Shown here piece by piece: positions 42,966 to 55,282 of a stretch of DNA of 64,000 nt. The translations under genes were made by a program, and so were the position numbers. The notes under the pieces are model-generated. The model did not search any database. It was not told where the DNA came from and saw nothing but the letters and a program-made list of their open reading frames with translations. The DNA comes from Streptomyces sp. TS71-3 (GTDB lineage: Bacteria; Actinomycetota; Actinomycetes; Streptomycetales; Streptomycetaceae), in NCBI RefSeq assembly GCF_018327685.1, contig NZ_BNEL01000001.1:5391001-5455000 (forward strand). Direction: 5' to 3'. Numbering within the stretch: the first letter of the stretch is position 1; each line of letters begins with the position of its first letter.

Positions 42966-43814
42966 TCAGCCCCCGCACTGCTCCAGCATCATCTGCTTGT
43001 CCGCAGAGGTCACCGGGAGGTCGTACTTCAGGGAGACCTGGGCGAAGCGGACCGAGTAGGAGCAGCGGATCTGCTTGTCCGGGGGCAGCCAGGACGCCGG
43101 TCCGGAGTCGCCCTTGGCGCTGTTGGTGCGGCCGTCTGCCGGGATCAGGTTGAGCGGGTCGTTGGCGATGTCCTCGCGTTTGCCCTTCGGCCAGTGCGAG
43201 GCGCCCATCTGCCAGTCGTAGGAGAGCGGCATGACGTGGTCGATCTGCACGGTGGTGGCCCGGGACTTGGTCCAGTCGATGGTCTTCCCGGTGTAGGGGT
43301 CGTGCAGGGTCATGGAGGACACGACGCAGTCCGAACCGGACCGGAAGCGGACGTCCTCGCCGTCCCGTTTGAGGAGGTCGTTCCGTGAGTCGCAGCCGTT
43401 GTGGGCGTAGGGGATCCCGCCGGGGGCGGAGTCCATCCATGCGTAGCCGAACTCGTCGCGCTCGTAGCCGGTCTTGGGGCCGCGGCCCTTGGTGGCGATC
43501 TTCCCGATGAGGGCCTTCGCCTTCGCCTTGTCACCGTCAGAGGTGATGGCGGCGAGTCCGGGCTTGGTGCCGTCAGGATTGTCCAGCGGGCTCACCGCCC
43601 GGCCGCTGGCCTTGGCGTCCGAGGGCCCGGGGGAGGAGCCGCCGCTGTCCTGCACGGCCTTGCATCCGGTGAGAGTGGTCCCGGCCGCGGCCGCCAGCAC
43701 CGCGAGGAGGATGAGAGGGGCATGCTTGCGGGCCCTGCGCCTCGGCCGACCGGCCGACCCGATGGGCCAGGTGGCGCGCTCTGCCGGCGGCCGCGGTATC
43801 CAAGTCTCCGTCAC
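42966..43814 (-). CDS. HNH-type nuclease lipoprotein (GmrSD/DUF1524-like)
   Basis: Protein of 282 aa. Arg-rich N-terminus, hydrophobic segment APLILLAVLAAAAGTTLTGC with lipobox Cys51: an exported lipoprotein. The mature part contains VQIDHVMPLSYDWQMGA (catalytic His193), NDPLNLIPADGRTNSAKGD (Asn ligands) and paired Cys residues (141, 163 and two near the C-terminus). This is the HNH arrangement of DUF1524 proteins, widespread as secreted nucleases in streptomycetes. Role: extracellular nucleic acid degradation. It points away from, and ends against, the SMC gene; being exported it is an unlikely substitute for the missing JetD nuclease. Confidence 0.85.
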   Translation of the reverse strand: MTETWIPRPPAERATWPIGSAGRPRRRARKHAPLILLAVLAAAAGTTLTGCKAVQDSGGSSPGPSDAKASGRAVSPLDNPDGTKPGLAAITSDGDKAKAKALIGKIATKGRGPKTGYERDEFGYAWMDSAPGGIPYAHNGCDSRNDLLKRDGEDVRFRSGSDCVVSSMTLHDPYTGKTIDWTKSRATTVQIDHVMPLSYDWQMGASHWPKGKREDIANDPLNLIPADGRTNSAKGDSGPASWLPPDKQIRCSYSVRFAQVSLKYDLPVTSADKQMMLEQCGG

Positions 43815-43906
43815 GCCAGAAGTGTAGGGATGACCGGCACTTCTGTCCGCACCGCGAACGGGGGAGGACCGACCGGCCCGGCAAGCAGCCCGAGGCCGGC
43901 ACGGAG

Positions 43907-43938
43907 CCGGAAGCGTCAGGAACCGGAAGCGTCAGGAA
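43907..43938. repeat. 16-bp exact tandem duplication
   Basis: CCGGAAGCGTCAGGAA is repeated at 43907-43922 and 43923-43938; the second copy contains the stop codon of the membrane-protein gene. Confidence 0.85.
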
Positions 43939-44417
43939 TGGGAGAGCTGCTTCGTCCCCTGGGCGTTCGGTATCCGCCCCGGCCCGCGCTCGGCCTTCCC
44001 CGACGCGCGCCGGGCTCTGCGGCGGTCCCGCCGCAACTGCCGCGCGGAGCTGCTGGGGACCGAGACCATGCCGTTGCGCTGGTTCCACACCTGGCGTGTG
44101 ACCCAGACGTCCAGGACGCCCCAGGTCGCCACGATCGTGCTGGCGATGCTGCTGAGCACCATGGGGAACGCCAGCCACGAGCCGGCCAGGGTGCACAGGA
44201 AGGCCGTCATCGCCTGAACGAGCGTCAGAGCCACTATCAGGACCGCACGTACGGCGGCCGTACGTACCGGATCGGGGAGCCGGTCCCGGGGTGACGGGTC
44301 GTCGACCCAGAGCGTCTCCCGGTGCTCCCGGGGGTCGTCCGAAGAGCGGCGCCACTGCCGGGGCACGCCCGCCGGCACGTCCCACTCGGCTGTCTCGCCG
44401 CGCCCTGCCCTGCCCAT
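43932..44417 (-). CDS. small membrane protein of unknown function
   Basis: Protein of 161 aa. An acidic/basic N-terminal half (WDVPAGVPRQWRRSSDDPRE, WVDDPSPRDRLPDPV) precedes two membrane helices, AVLIVALTLVQAMTAFLCTL and AFPMVLSSIASTIVATWGVL, and a basic tail [20 protein letters not shown]. The ATG at 44417 is chosen; a GTG at 44429 adds four residues. The C-terminal basic stretch should lie in the cytoplasm. No family recognised. Divergent from the conservon. Confidence 0.7.
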   Translation of the reverse strand: MGRAGRGETAEWDVPAGVPRQWRRSSDDPREHRETLWVDDPSPRDRLPDPVRTAAVRAVLIVALTLVQAMTAFLCTLAGSWLAFPMVLSSIASTIVATWGVLDVWVTRQVWNQRNGMVSVPSSSARQLRRDRRRARRASGKAERGPGRIPNAQGTKQLSHS

Positions 44418-44920
44418 CAGCCTCGTCACTCCCCACGTTCCGCGGAACCACCCCGCGCCACACCCGGCAGCACCCCGCCATGATCTCCCGTCCGGGAGGG
44501 GCGCAGGACGCGTATGAGGCGACTGGTGTGTCAGATCCCCTCACAACCGCCCGGCTTGGCCCGCTTCACCTCATCCGGGCGGGCGTGGCCGTCTGTGACC
44601 CCGTCCGTACCCGATTCTCCTATGGAGAGACGAGTGAAAGCCTCCGAAGATTCCCTCGAAAGCGAGCGGTTCAAGCCAACCGGTGGCCGGACCTCGCTGG
44701 AAAATCTTTCCTCCCGACGTCCCCGCACCGGGATGCAATCTCCCGTAATGGGGGGACAACTGCGGACGTCCTTCCTGACCACGGCCATGAAAGGGGCGGA
44801 CCGGCCTTCGAGTTGGCGAGCGGTCAGTAGTAGGCTCACGCCGTTTCCAGACGTACTTCGTGCACGCAGTTCATGTAGACGCACAGACCCCCGTCCGAAG
44901 GGGGCGAGCTGGGGGAGGCC
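44418..44920. promoter_or_regulatory. regulatory region upstream of the conservon
   Basis: 503 bp, less GC-rich than its surroundings. A promoter-like pair TTCGAG (44807-44812), 18 bases, TAGGCT (44831-44836) lies about 85 bases before cvnA. A CCCCC/GGGGG hairpin near 44888-44904 sits just 5' of the GGGGGAGG ribosome site and could influence translation. No gene supported. Confidence 0.45.
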
Positions 44921-47602
44921 ATGCGCTTTCGCGGGAAATCGATCCGCCGGAAGATCGTGGCGTTGTTGCTCGTCCCCTTGGTGACACTGACGGCCACCTG
45001 GGGATTCGCGACGGTCCTGACCGGGCAGGAGGCGTCCCAGCTCTGGGGCAACTCCAAGGTCGTCCAGGCGATGAGCTACACCGTCGAGGACACCGTGCGG
45101 GTCCTGCAGCGCGAACGCCGCGCGACGATGATCTACCTGGCCGACCCACGTGCCTCCCACGCGCTGAGCGCCATGCGCAGCAGCCGCAAGGCGACCGACG
45201 CCCTGATCAGGAAGGTGCGCACGAACGCCCGGTCGGAGGCCGTCCGCGACAACATCAATGCGGCGGCCGACGAGCGCCTGATGCTCGTGCTCCAGGGCTT
45301 CGACGGGCTGGACTCGCTGCGCGGCAGCGTGGAGGCCGGCGGCATCACCGGCACCACCGCCCTCGACCTCTACGACGAGCTGGTCGACCCGTGCTACGCG
45401 TTCCTGTCGACGGTTCAGGTCATCGACGACCTGAACCTCTCCAACCAGGGACAGGCGCTGGTCTCCGTCGCCCGCGCGCGTGAGCTGCTGTCCAGGGAGG
45501 ACGCGGTGATCGCCGCCGCCATGGTGGCGAAGCGGCTCAACTCGACCGACGTCCGGCAGATCTCCGACCTCATCGCCCAGCGCACCCTGCTGTACAACAA
45601 CAACCTGCCGCTGCTGCCCGACGAGGACCGCAGCATCTTCGAGCGCTACTGGCAGGGCAAGGACACCAGGACGCTGCGCATCGCCGAGCAGGCGTTCGCC
45701 GAGGCGACCCCCGGCGCACCGCGCGCCGTGGACAGCGCCGCGCAGTGGAACAGCATGTCCGGCAAGGTCCTGGACGACCTCGCACGACGCGACAGCACCG
45801 CCGACGACCGCTACCAGGACCGGCTGAAGCCGGTGTCCGTCAACGTGCTCGTACGGGCCGGCGTCGCCGGCGTCCTCGGCCTTGCGGCCCTGCTGTTCTC
45901 GGTGATCGTCTCGGTGCGCATCGGCCGCAGCCTCATCCGCGACCTGCGGGGTCTGCGTACGGAGGCGCACGAGGCCTCCGGCGTGCGCCTGCCGAGCGTG
46001 ATGCGCAGGCTCGCCGCCGGTGAACAGGTCGACGTCGAGACCGAGTCCCCGCGCCTGGACTACGACAGGAACGAGATAGGCCAGGTCGGCCAGGCGCTCA
46101 ACACCCTCCAGCGGGCCGCCGTCGAGGCCGCCGTCCGGCAGGCCGAGCTGCGCCGCGGGGTCTCCGAGGTGTTCGTCAACCTCGCCCGCCGCAGCCAGGT
46201 GCTGCTGCACAAGCAGCTCACCCTGCTGGACAGCATGGAGCGCAGGACCGAGGACACCGACGAGCTCGCCGACCTCTTCCGGCTCGACCACCTCACCACC
46301 CGCATGCGCCGGCACGCCGAGGGCCTCGTCATCCTCTCCGGCGCCGCCCCCTCGCGCCAGTGGCGCAAGCCCGTGCAGCTGATGGACGTGGTCCGTGCCT
46401 CCGTCGCCGAGGTCGAGGACTACGAGCGCATCGAGGTGCGCCGGCTGCCGAGGGTCGCCGTCGCGGGCCCCGCCGTCGCCGACCTCACCCACCTGATCGC
46501 CGAACTCCTGGAGAACGCCACCGTGTTCTCCCCACCGCACACCGCGGTCCAGGTGCTCGGCGAGCGCGTGGCCAACGGCTTCACCCTGGAGATCCACGAC
46601 CGTGGCCTCGGCATGGCGCCCGAGGTCCTGCTGGACGCGAACCTGCGGCTCTCCGAGATGCCGGAGTTCGAGCTCTCCGACACCGACCGGCTCGGCCTCT
46701 TCGTCGTCAGCCGGCTGGCCCAGCGGCAGGGCGTCCGCGTCTCGCTCCAGCCCTCTCCCTACGGCGGCACCACCGCCGTCGTCTTCATCCCGGACGTGCT
46801 GCTCACGGACGCACTCGACACCGACACGGGCGAGCTGAGGATCGACACCTCGTTCGACGAGCCGGCGATGGGCGGCAGGTCCGGTACGGGCCGGGCGCAG
46901 CTGTCCAAGGTGCCCACGCAGGAGGTGTCAGAGGACCTGCTGGACGGCCCCGTCGAGCTGGAACCGCCGCTGCGCTCCGGGGTCGAGGACGGCCTCGACG
47001 GCTTCCCGGGCACGCTCGACGACGAGGACGAGCACGGCGGCCTGTTCCGCCCGCGCCGGCCCGTCGCCGGGGTACCCGGCGAGCAGCACCAACAGGCGGC
47101 GGATCCCCAGCAGGAAGACGGTGGGCCCCCGCGTCCCGATGACCCGGCCGGCCTGGTACCGCTGCCCAGGCGCCAGGCCCCCAAGCTGGTCAGCTCGCAC
47201 GGGCGCCCGGTCGCCCCCAGCAAGTCCCGGGAGGCGGACACCACGGAACGGCGTACCGGTACGCCTCCGGAGCCCTCGGTGCAGAGCGATCTGCCCCGGC
47301 GCCGCAGGCCCGCCCAGGCCCCGGCCCCCGAGCGGGAGACGGGCCAGGGCGGCACGGCCCTGCCTCGCAGGGTCCGGCAGGCCAGCCTTGCCCCACAGCT
47401 CAAGAGCGGCCCCGACCGGCGGATCGACCGCGATCCCGGCGGGGACGGCAACGGCCCTTACGAACGTGACGCCGACGAGGTGCGCAGCAGGATGGCCTCG
47501 CTGCAACGGGGCTGGCGCCGCGGGCGGGAGGAGAACGCCGCGGGGGACGACGGCCCCGACGGCTCCGGACAGGGAACGACATTGGAGGGGGACGGTCGAT
47601 GA
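44921..47602 (+). CDS. cvnA: conservon sensor-like ATPase CvnA
   Basis: Protein of 893 aa. First membrane helix at about 10-30, an extracytoplasmic nitrate-sensor-like helical domain (about 35-300, with [17 protein letters not shown]), second helix near 308-330, HAMP-like linker, then a HATPase domain whose N-box is [13 protein letters not shown], with DRGLGM and [18 protein letters not shown]. The phospho-acceptor His of normal kinases is not obvious ([20 protein letters not shown]), as usual for CvnA. The last 270 residues are Pro/Arg-rich and disordered. It is the membrane component of a conservon, acting with CvnB-D in G-protein-like signalling. Confidence 0.93.
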   Translation: MRFRGKSIRRKIVALLLVPLVTLTATWGFATVLTGQEASQLWGNSKVVQAMSYTVEDTVRVLQRERRATMIYLADPRASHALSAMRSSRKATDALIRKVRTNARSEAVRDNINAAADERLMLVLQGFDGLDSLRGSVEAGGITGTTALDLYDELVDPCYAFLSTVQVIDDLNLSNQGQALVSVARARELLSREDAVIAAAMVAKRLNSTDVRQISDLIAQRTLLYNNNLPLLPDEDRSIFERYWQGKDTRTLRIAEQAFAEATPGAPRAVDSAAQWNSMSGKVLDDLARRDSTADDRYQDRLKPVSVNVLVRAGVAGVLGLAALLFSVIVSVRIGRSLIRDLRGLRTEAHEASGVRLPSVMRRLAAGEQVDVETESPRLDYDRNEIGQVGQALNTLQRAAVEAAVRQAELRRGVSEVFVNLARRSQVLLHKQLTLLDSMERRTEDTDELADLFRLDHLTTRMRRHAEGLVILSGAAPSRQWRKPVQLMDVVRASVAEVEDYERIEVRRLPRVAVAGPAVADLTHLIAELLENATVFSPPHTAVQVLGERVANGFTLEIHDRGLGMAPEVLLDANLRLSEMPEFELSDTDRLGLFVVSRLAQRQGVRVSLQPSPYGGTTAVVFIPDVLLTDALDTDTGELRIDTSFDEPAMGGRSGTGRAQLSKVPTQEVSEDLLDGPVELEPPLRSGVEDGLDGFPGTLDDEDEHGGLFRPRRPVAGVPGEQHQQAADPQQEDGGPPRPDDPAGLVPLPRRQAPKLVSSHGRPVAPSKSREADTTERRTGTPPEPSVQSDLPRRRRPAQAPAPERETGQGGTALPRRVRQASLAPQLKSGPDRRIDRDPGGDGNGPYERDADEVRSRMASLQRGWRRGREENAAGDDGPDGSGQGTTLEGDGR

Positions 47603-48039
47603 CCGCACCGAAGGCCGCCGGCCAGACCACGACACCGGAAGGTTCGGGCGAGCTCAACTGGCTCCTGGACGATCTGGTACGGCGGGTCGCCAGCATCCAC
47701 AAGGCACTCGTGCTCTCCAGCGACGGTCTGCCCACCGGCGTTTCCGAGCACCTGACCAGGGAGGACAGCGAGCACCTGGCCGCGGTCGCCTCCGGGTTCC
47801 ACAGCCTGGCCAAGGGAGTCGGCCGGCACTTCGACGCCGGCGGTGTCCGGCAGACCGTGGTGGAGCTCGACGAGGCCTTCCTGTTCGTCACGGCCGCGGG
47901 CGACGGCAGTTGCCTGGCCGTGCTCGCCGACTCCGACTCGGACGTCGGCCAGGTGGCCTACGAGATGACCCTGCTGGTGAAGCGGGTCGGCGCGCATCTC
48001 GCCGCCGCGCCGCGCACCGACCTGCCAGCCGGCGGGTAG
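47599..48039 (+). CDS. cvnB: conservon roadblock/LC7 protein CvnB
   Basis: Protein of 146 aa with the roadblock/LC7 fold: [55 protein letters not shown] and [20 protein letters not shown], then [20 protein letters not shown]. It begins with an ATGA overlap on cvnA. In conservons this protein links the sensor-like ATPase to the GTPase and may act as its activator, as in the MglB type. Confidence 0.95.
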   Translation: MTAPKAAGQTTTPEGSGELNWLLDDLVRRVASIHKALVLSSDGLPTGVSEHLTREDSEHLAAVASGFHSLAKGVGRHFDAGGVRQTVVELDEAFLFVTAAGDGSCLAVLADSDSDVGQVAYEMTLLVKRVGAHLAAAPRTDLPAGG

Positions 48040-48048
48040 TGAGATGGC

Positions 48049-48444
48049 ATGAGCGCAGAAGGTCACGAGACGTCCCACTGGTTCGACGACGAGGCCGGCC
48101 CGGTGGTGCGTCCGTACGCGATGACACGCGGTCGCACCGCCACCGCGGGCCAGCACCGGCTCGACCTCATCGCCCTGGTGATCACCGAACCGCGGGTGGG
48201 CGACCTCGAGGCCGAGCAGACGCTGTCCCCGGAGCACGTGCACATCGCCGAGCTGTGCCGCGACACGCCCCAGTCGGTCGCGGATCTCTCCGCCGCGCTC
48301 GACCTGCCGCTCGGCGTTGTCCGCGTCCTCATCGGCGATCTCGCCGACCAGGAAATGGTGCACGTGACGCGTCCCGTACCCCCGGCCGAGCTGCCCGACG
48401 AGAGTATTCTGCGCGACGTGATCAACGGGCTCCGAGCGCTCTGA
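48049..48444 (+). CDS. cvnC: conservon DUF742 protein CvnC
   Basis: Protein of 131 aa. [20 protein letters not shown] is the DUF742 opening, followed by [51 protein letters not shown] and [20 protein letters not shown], then [11 protein letters not shown]. The last half is a winged-helix fold. Its exact biochemical role is unknown; it is a constant conservon member. It starts 10 bp after cvnB. In this window it is followed by an oxoprolinase gene instead of cvnD. Confidence 0.94.
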   Translation: MSAEGHETSHWFDDEAGPVVRPYAMTRGRTATAGQHRLDLIALVITEPRVGDLEAEQTLSPEHVHIAELCRDTPQSVADLSAALDLPLGVVRVLIGDLADQEMVHVTRPVPPAELPDESILRDVINGLRAL

Positions 48445-48467
48445 ACAGCGCAAAGGCGGGAGTGAAT

Positions 48468-52098
<3,631 letters not shown>

Positions 52099-52118
<20 letters not shown>

Positions 52119-52710
52119 GCGGGGCAAGGCGCCGATCCAGCCCGTCACGCTCAAGATCCTGGTGGCCGGTGGCTTCGGCGTGGGCAAGACCACGCTCGTG
52201 GGAGCGGTCAGTGAGATCAAGCCGTTGCGCACCGAGGAGATGCTCAGCGAGGCGGGACGGCCGGTCGACGACCTCAGCGGTGTCGAGCGGAAGACCACCA
52301 CCACCGTGGCGATGGACTTCGGCCGGATCTCGCTCCGCGAGGATCTGGTGCTCTACCTCTTCGGCACCCCGGGGCAGGACCGCTTCTGGTTCCTCTGGGA
52401 CGAGCTGGCCACCGGCGCCCTGGGCGCCGTCGTGCTCGCCGACACCCGCCGGCTGGAGGACTGCTTCGCGGCCGTCGACTACTTCGAGCGCCGGGCCATA
52501 CCCTTCGTCGTGGGGGTCAACTGCTTCGAGGGCGCCCCGGTGTATCCCGTGGAGGCCGTCCGGCAGGCGCTCGACCTCGACGACGAGGTGCCCGTGGTGC
52601 TCTGCGACGCACGCGAGCGGAACTCCGTCAAGGAGGTCCTGATATCCGTGGTCGAGCACGCCATGCTGGTCTCCGCGGCCTCCAGGGAACCGGCGGGCAC
52701 CCAGCACTGA
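52099..52710 (+). CDS. cvnD: conservon GTPase CvnD
   Basis: Protein of 203 aa of the Ras-like conservon group. G1 loop [20 protein letters not shown] (about 23-42), a Thr-rich switch I ([16 protein letters not shown]), G3 [16 protein letters not shown] and [20 protein letters not shown]. The usual NKxD is replaced by NCFEGAP as in other CvnD proteins. Start ATG at 52099 with GGAG about 10 bases upstream, 20 bp inside the oxoprolinase gene. It is the output switch of the conservon. Confidence 0.95.
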
Positions 52711-52741
52711 CCCGGCATCGGGCGCTACGGCGGCACCGACG

Positions 52742-53086
52742 TCAGCTGTTCTCGGCCAGCCATTTGGCCGCGATGTCACCGAGCTCCCGGTCACGGCCCG
52801 CCAGCATCATGCGGATCATCTGTATGTCACCGCGCAGGGACCATGCGGGGTAGCCGAACGACGCCGGGTTGTTCTTCTCGATGAGCAGGTGTGCCGACCA
52901 CGCCGCGCCGTATCCGAGCAGCGGCAGGGCGGCCGCGTACCGCTTGCGCCCGCGGGCGAGCCCGTACGTGCTCACCGCGAGTCCCGTGAGGGTGCCGGCG
53001 AGGTGCACCCACCGGGTGGCGGCCTTCGAGTGCATGGCGACGTAGTACGGCCAGAATTCTTCATATGAGTCGAAAGTCCGCTGCAT
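52742..53086 (-). CDS. Mpo1/DUF962-like membrane protein
   Basis: Protein of 114 aa: FDSYEEFWPYYVAMHSKAAT with the conserved FWPxYV..H, RWVHLAGTLTGLAVSTYGLA (helix with His), YAAALPLLGYGAAWSAHLLI, EKNNPASFGYPAWSLRGDIQ and MIRMMLAGR. This is the DUF962 pattern; the yeast member Mpo1 is a 2-hydroxy fatty acid dioxygenase, and the His residues here are compatible. ATG at 53086 lies 6 bases after a minus-strand TACCGT with no ribosome site, so a leaderless message is likely. Confidence 0.85.
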   Translation of the reverse strand: MQRTFDSYEEFWPYYVAMHSKAATRWVHLAGTLTGLAVSTYGLARGRKRYAAALPLLGYGAAWSAHLLIEKNNPASFGYPAWSLRGDIQMIRMMLAGRDRELGDIAAKWLAENS

Positions 53087-53092
53087 GGGAGC

Positions 53093-53176
53093 ACGGTAGT
53101 GCTTCCGCGCGCATCGGGCACGCCCCCGGCGCGAGTCGGAACGGGGGCTCACGCCCGCCATCCTAGGATCCGTAGC
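53093..53176. promoter_or_regulatory. divergent leaderless promoter pair
   Basis: Minus strand TACCGT (53098-53093) ends 6 bases before the Mpo1-like ATG; plus strand TAGGAT (53164-53169) ends 7 bases before the GTG at 53177. Both genes lack ribosome sites. No consensus -35 on either side. Confidence 0.5.
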
Positions 53177-53443
53177 GTGGCAACTACCTTCGGTGAAATC
53201 GTCGAGAAACAGCAGGTGGCGGACGAGGCGTACGCGAAAGTCCAGGAGCTGCGGAACCAGTACGGGCCGCCCGCGGCCGCGGCCCAGACGGAGCAGCAGA
53301 CCGACACGTACGAGACGGCGCTGCGGGCCTGGCGCGACCTGGACCGGGAAGTACGGGGCGCGATCACGGACTTCGCGAAGGAGCAGGGGCTCGTGAGGCA
53401 GGAGGTCGAGGACCGGGTGCGGGCCGAGGCCAACGGCGAGTGA
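53177..53443 (+). CDS. 88-aa helical hypothetical protein
   Basis: Small, strongly helical, charged protein: VATTFGEIVEKQQVADEAYA, KVQELRNQYGPPAAAAQTEQ, TYETALRAWRDLDREVRGAI and EQGLVRQEVEDRVRAEANGE. Heptad-like spacing suggests a coiled coil. GTG start is set by the TAGGAT -10 seven bases upstream and the lack of any earlier credible start. Divergent from the Mpo1-like gene. No known family. Confidence 0.7.
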   Translation: MATTFGEIVEKQQVADEAYAKVQELRNQYGPPAAAAQTEQQTDTYETALRAWRDLDREVRGAITDFAKEQGLVRQEVEDRVRAEANGE

Positions 53444-53563
53444 CGCGGTGCCGGCGCGGACGGCCGAGCCCGACGGCGGACGCGGCCGTGCCGCCCTGCC
53501 GGAACCGCATCCGGCGCCGGGTGCTCGTGACGCGCTCTGGGGCGGCGGGTCCCGGGCCCGCGG

Positions 53564-54451
53564 TCAGCGGGACAGCGAGCGCCGCGCGACGGGGAAGTCG
53601 AAGTAGGTGTCGGGGAAGACCTCCGGCTGGAAGGTGTAGTGCCACCACTCCTCCGGGAGGTTCACGAAGCCCTGCGCGCAGAGGGCGTCCCGCAGGAAGT
53701 CCCGGTTGGCCCGCTGTACCCCGGCGATCCGCGGATCGTCCGTGTGGGCGAGCGTGTCGAAGCAGTCGAAGCCGGTGCCCATGTCGACGGAGTTGTCGGG
53801 GAAGCGCTCGCCCTTCGGGCCGTAGCACGGCTTCAGGGGCTCGCCGGGCACGTAGGGGCGCGTGGGGAGCGCGGGCAGCCGTACGACCGTCAGGTCGACC
53901 GTGGAGCCGCGGCTGTGCCCCGACTTCTCCGCGATGTAGCCGTCGGCGAAGAGCCGGGTCTTGTCGACCTGCGGGTAGAACTCGGCCTTCATGCGCTGGT
54001 CGTCCAGGTCCTTCGCCCACCGGACGAACCAGTCGACGGCGCGCTGCGGCCGGTAGCAGTCGTACACCTTCAGGGAGTAGCCCTTCGCGAGCAGCGCCCG
54101 CTGAGCCTTGTGCAGGGCGTTCGCTGCGGCCCTCGTGAGGATGCACATCGGCCGGTCATAGCCGTCCACGGGCACTCCCGTGAAGTTGTGCGGGGTGAAG
54201 TAGCGCATCTCCTGAATGATCGTCGGATCGACGTCCCTGAGCGCGGTGAACTCCCTGGGAGCCTTCGGCTCCGGCTGGGCCCGCGCCGGTGCCGCCGCGC
54301 CCGCGAGGGCGAGCAGCGCCGTGAGCGTCACGGCGAGCCTGCGCAGCGCGGGACGCCTGCGGGCGGCCGCGCGGGAGCCCGCGGGGGCCTGCACGAGACG
54401 GGCGCCGCGGCGCCGTCCGACGGAGAGCGGGAGGGACGTGAATCGTGTCAT
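53564..54451 (-). CDS. secreted D-alanyl-D-alanine dipeptidase, VanX-like (M15D)
   Basis: Protein of 295 aa. Long basic N-terminus with a signal peptide (RRLAVTLTALLALAGAAAPA, then RAQP) ending near residue 58. VanX-type motifs: DCYRPQRAVDWFVRW with Arg134, SGHSRGSTVDLTVV with zinc ligands His179 and Asp186, and PEEWWHYTF with catalytic Glu and the third zinc ligand His near 264. It cleaves D-Ala-D-Ala dipeptides; being exported it more likely serves peptidoglycan turnover or D-dipeptide use than vancomycin resistance, and no vanHA genes are nearby. Confidence 0.92.
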   Translation of the reverse strand: MTRFTSLPLSVGRRRGARLVQAPAGSRAAARRRPALRRLAVTLTALLALAGAAAPARAQPEPKAPREFTALRDVDPTIIQEMRYFTPHNFTGVPVDGYDRPMCILTRAAANALHKAQRALLAKGYSLKVYDCYRPQRAVDWFVRWAKDLDDQRMKAEFYPQVDKTRLFADGYIAEKSGHSRGSTVDLTVVRLPALPTRPYVPGEPLKPCYGPKGERFPDNSVDMGTGFDCFDTLAHTDDPRIAGVQRANRDFLRDALCAQGFVNLPEEWWHYTFQPEVFPDTYFDFPVARRSLSR

Positions 54452-54520
54452 GTCCCTGATCTACCAGGAGTGCGGGTACCGCGGAAGACGCCAGGCAGAT
54501 GATCAGATACAGTCCGCCGC

Positions 54521-55057
54521 GTGTCCGACACCCAACACCCAACTCCCAACTCCGCACCGAACTCGCACTGCTCGAGCTGCGGGGCGCCCTACGCGGGCGA
54601 TGTGTCCGGCTGGCCCAGGACGTGTGCCTCCTGCGGCCATGTGGCCTACCGCAACCCCCTTCCGGTCGCCGTGGCCCTCCAGCCCGTGTACGACTCCAAA
54701 GGCACCTCTCTCGTCGTCGTGACCCGGAGCATCGCTCCCGCGCGCGGGGGCACGGCCCTCCCCGGCGGCTTCATCGACGACCGCGAGGACTGGCGGCACG
54801 CCGTCGTCCGCGAGCTCAAGGAGGAGACGGGCATCGACGCGGCCGGCCGCGACGTGCGCCTCGTCGATGCCGTGAGCTCGCCCGACGGGCACCTGCTCCT
54901 CTTCGGCCTGCTGCCCGAGCGGCCCGCACCCGAGCTGCCGCAGTCCGCGCCCACCTCGGAGACCGAGGGCTGGGACCTGCTGCGCAGGCCGGCCGAACTC
55001 GCCTTCCCGCTGCACACGGCGGTCGTACAGGCGTGGTTCGAGGGCCGCTACATCTGA
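54521..55057 (+). CDS. Nudix hydrolase with N-terminal zinc ribbon
   Basis: Protein of 178 aa. Cys17, Cys20, Cys35 and Cys38 form a zinc ribbon (CSSCGAPY...CASCGHVAY). The Nudix box GGFIDDREDWRHAVVRELKE followed by ETGI lies at 82-105 and has all catalytic Glu residues (GX5EX7REUXEEXGU). Zinc-ribbon Nudix enzymes act on ADP-ribose, NADH or nucleoside diphosphate derivatives; specificity is not readable. The GTG at 54521 lies 7 bases after TACAGT with no ribosome site, another probable leaderless start. Confidence 0.92.
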   Translation: MSDTQHPTPNSAPNSHCSSCGAPYAGDVSGWPRTCASCGHVAYRNPLPVAVALQPVYDSKGTSLVVVTRSIAPARGGTALPGGFIDDREDWRHAVVRELKEETGIDAAGRDVRLVDAVSSPDGHLLLFGLLPERPAPELPQSAPTSETEGWDLLRRPAELAFPLHTAVVQAWFEGRYI

Positions 55058-55102
55058 GTCCGTGACCCGGCGGCGTCAGCGCCGGGTGCCGCGGCGCCGG
55101 CA

Positions 55103-55120
55103 AGGGCCCCGAGGGGCCCT
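55103..55120. terminator. terminator-like hairpin after the Nudix gene
   Basis: AGGGCCCC and GGGGCCCT pair around GA (effective 7-bp stem), 46 bp after the Nudix stop and before the convergent GH31-like gene. Confidence 0.45.
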
Positions 55121-55282
55121 CTGACGGCCTGTCCGGACCTGCCGCCCGCCCCCGGGACCACGCTCCCGGGCCGGCCGCTCAGGCGCCCGTCTCCGGCCTC
55201 TCGTCCGCCCGGGTCCGCGGCCGGTGCCCGGGACGCGGCCGCAAGCAGTCGCGGGTTGGCGTCACCGTCCCCGTGGACGGCG

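Noticed and set aside
42966..43814. HNH protein as the missing JetD nuclease of the SMC operon
   Set aside because: It has a lipobox signal peptide and faces the opposite direction, so it should act outside the cell and is not part of the operon.
44531..46597. 688-codon minus-strand frame opposite cvnA
   Set aside because: Antisense to a well-recognised conservon gene; no recognisable fold.
53564..54451. Vancomycin-resistance gene (vanX)
   Set aside because: The motifs match VanX-type dipeptidases, but it has a signal peptide and no vanH, vanA or vanRS genes nearby.
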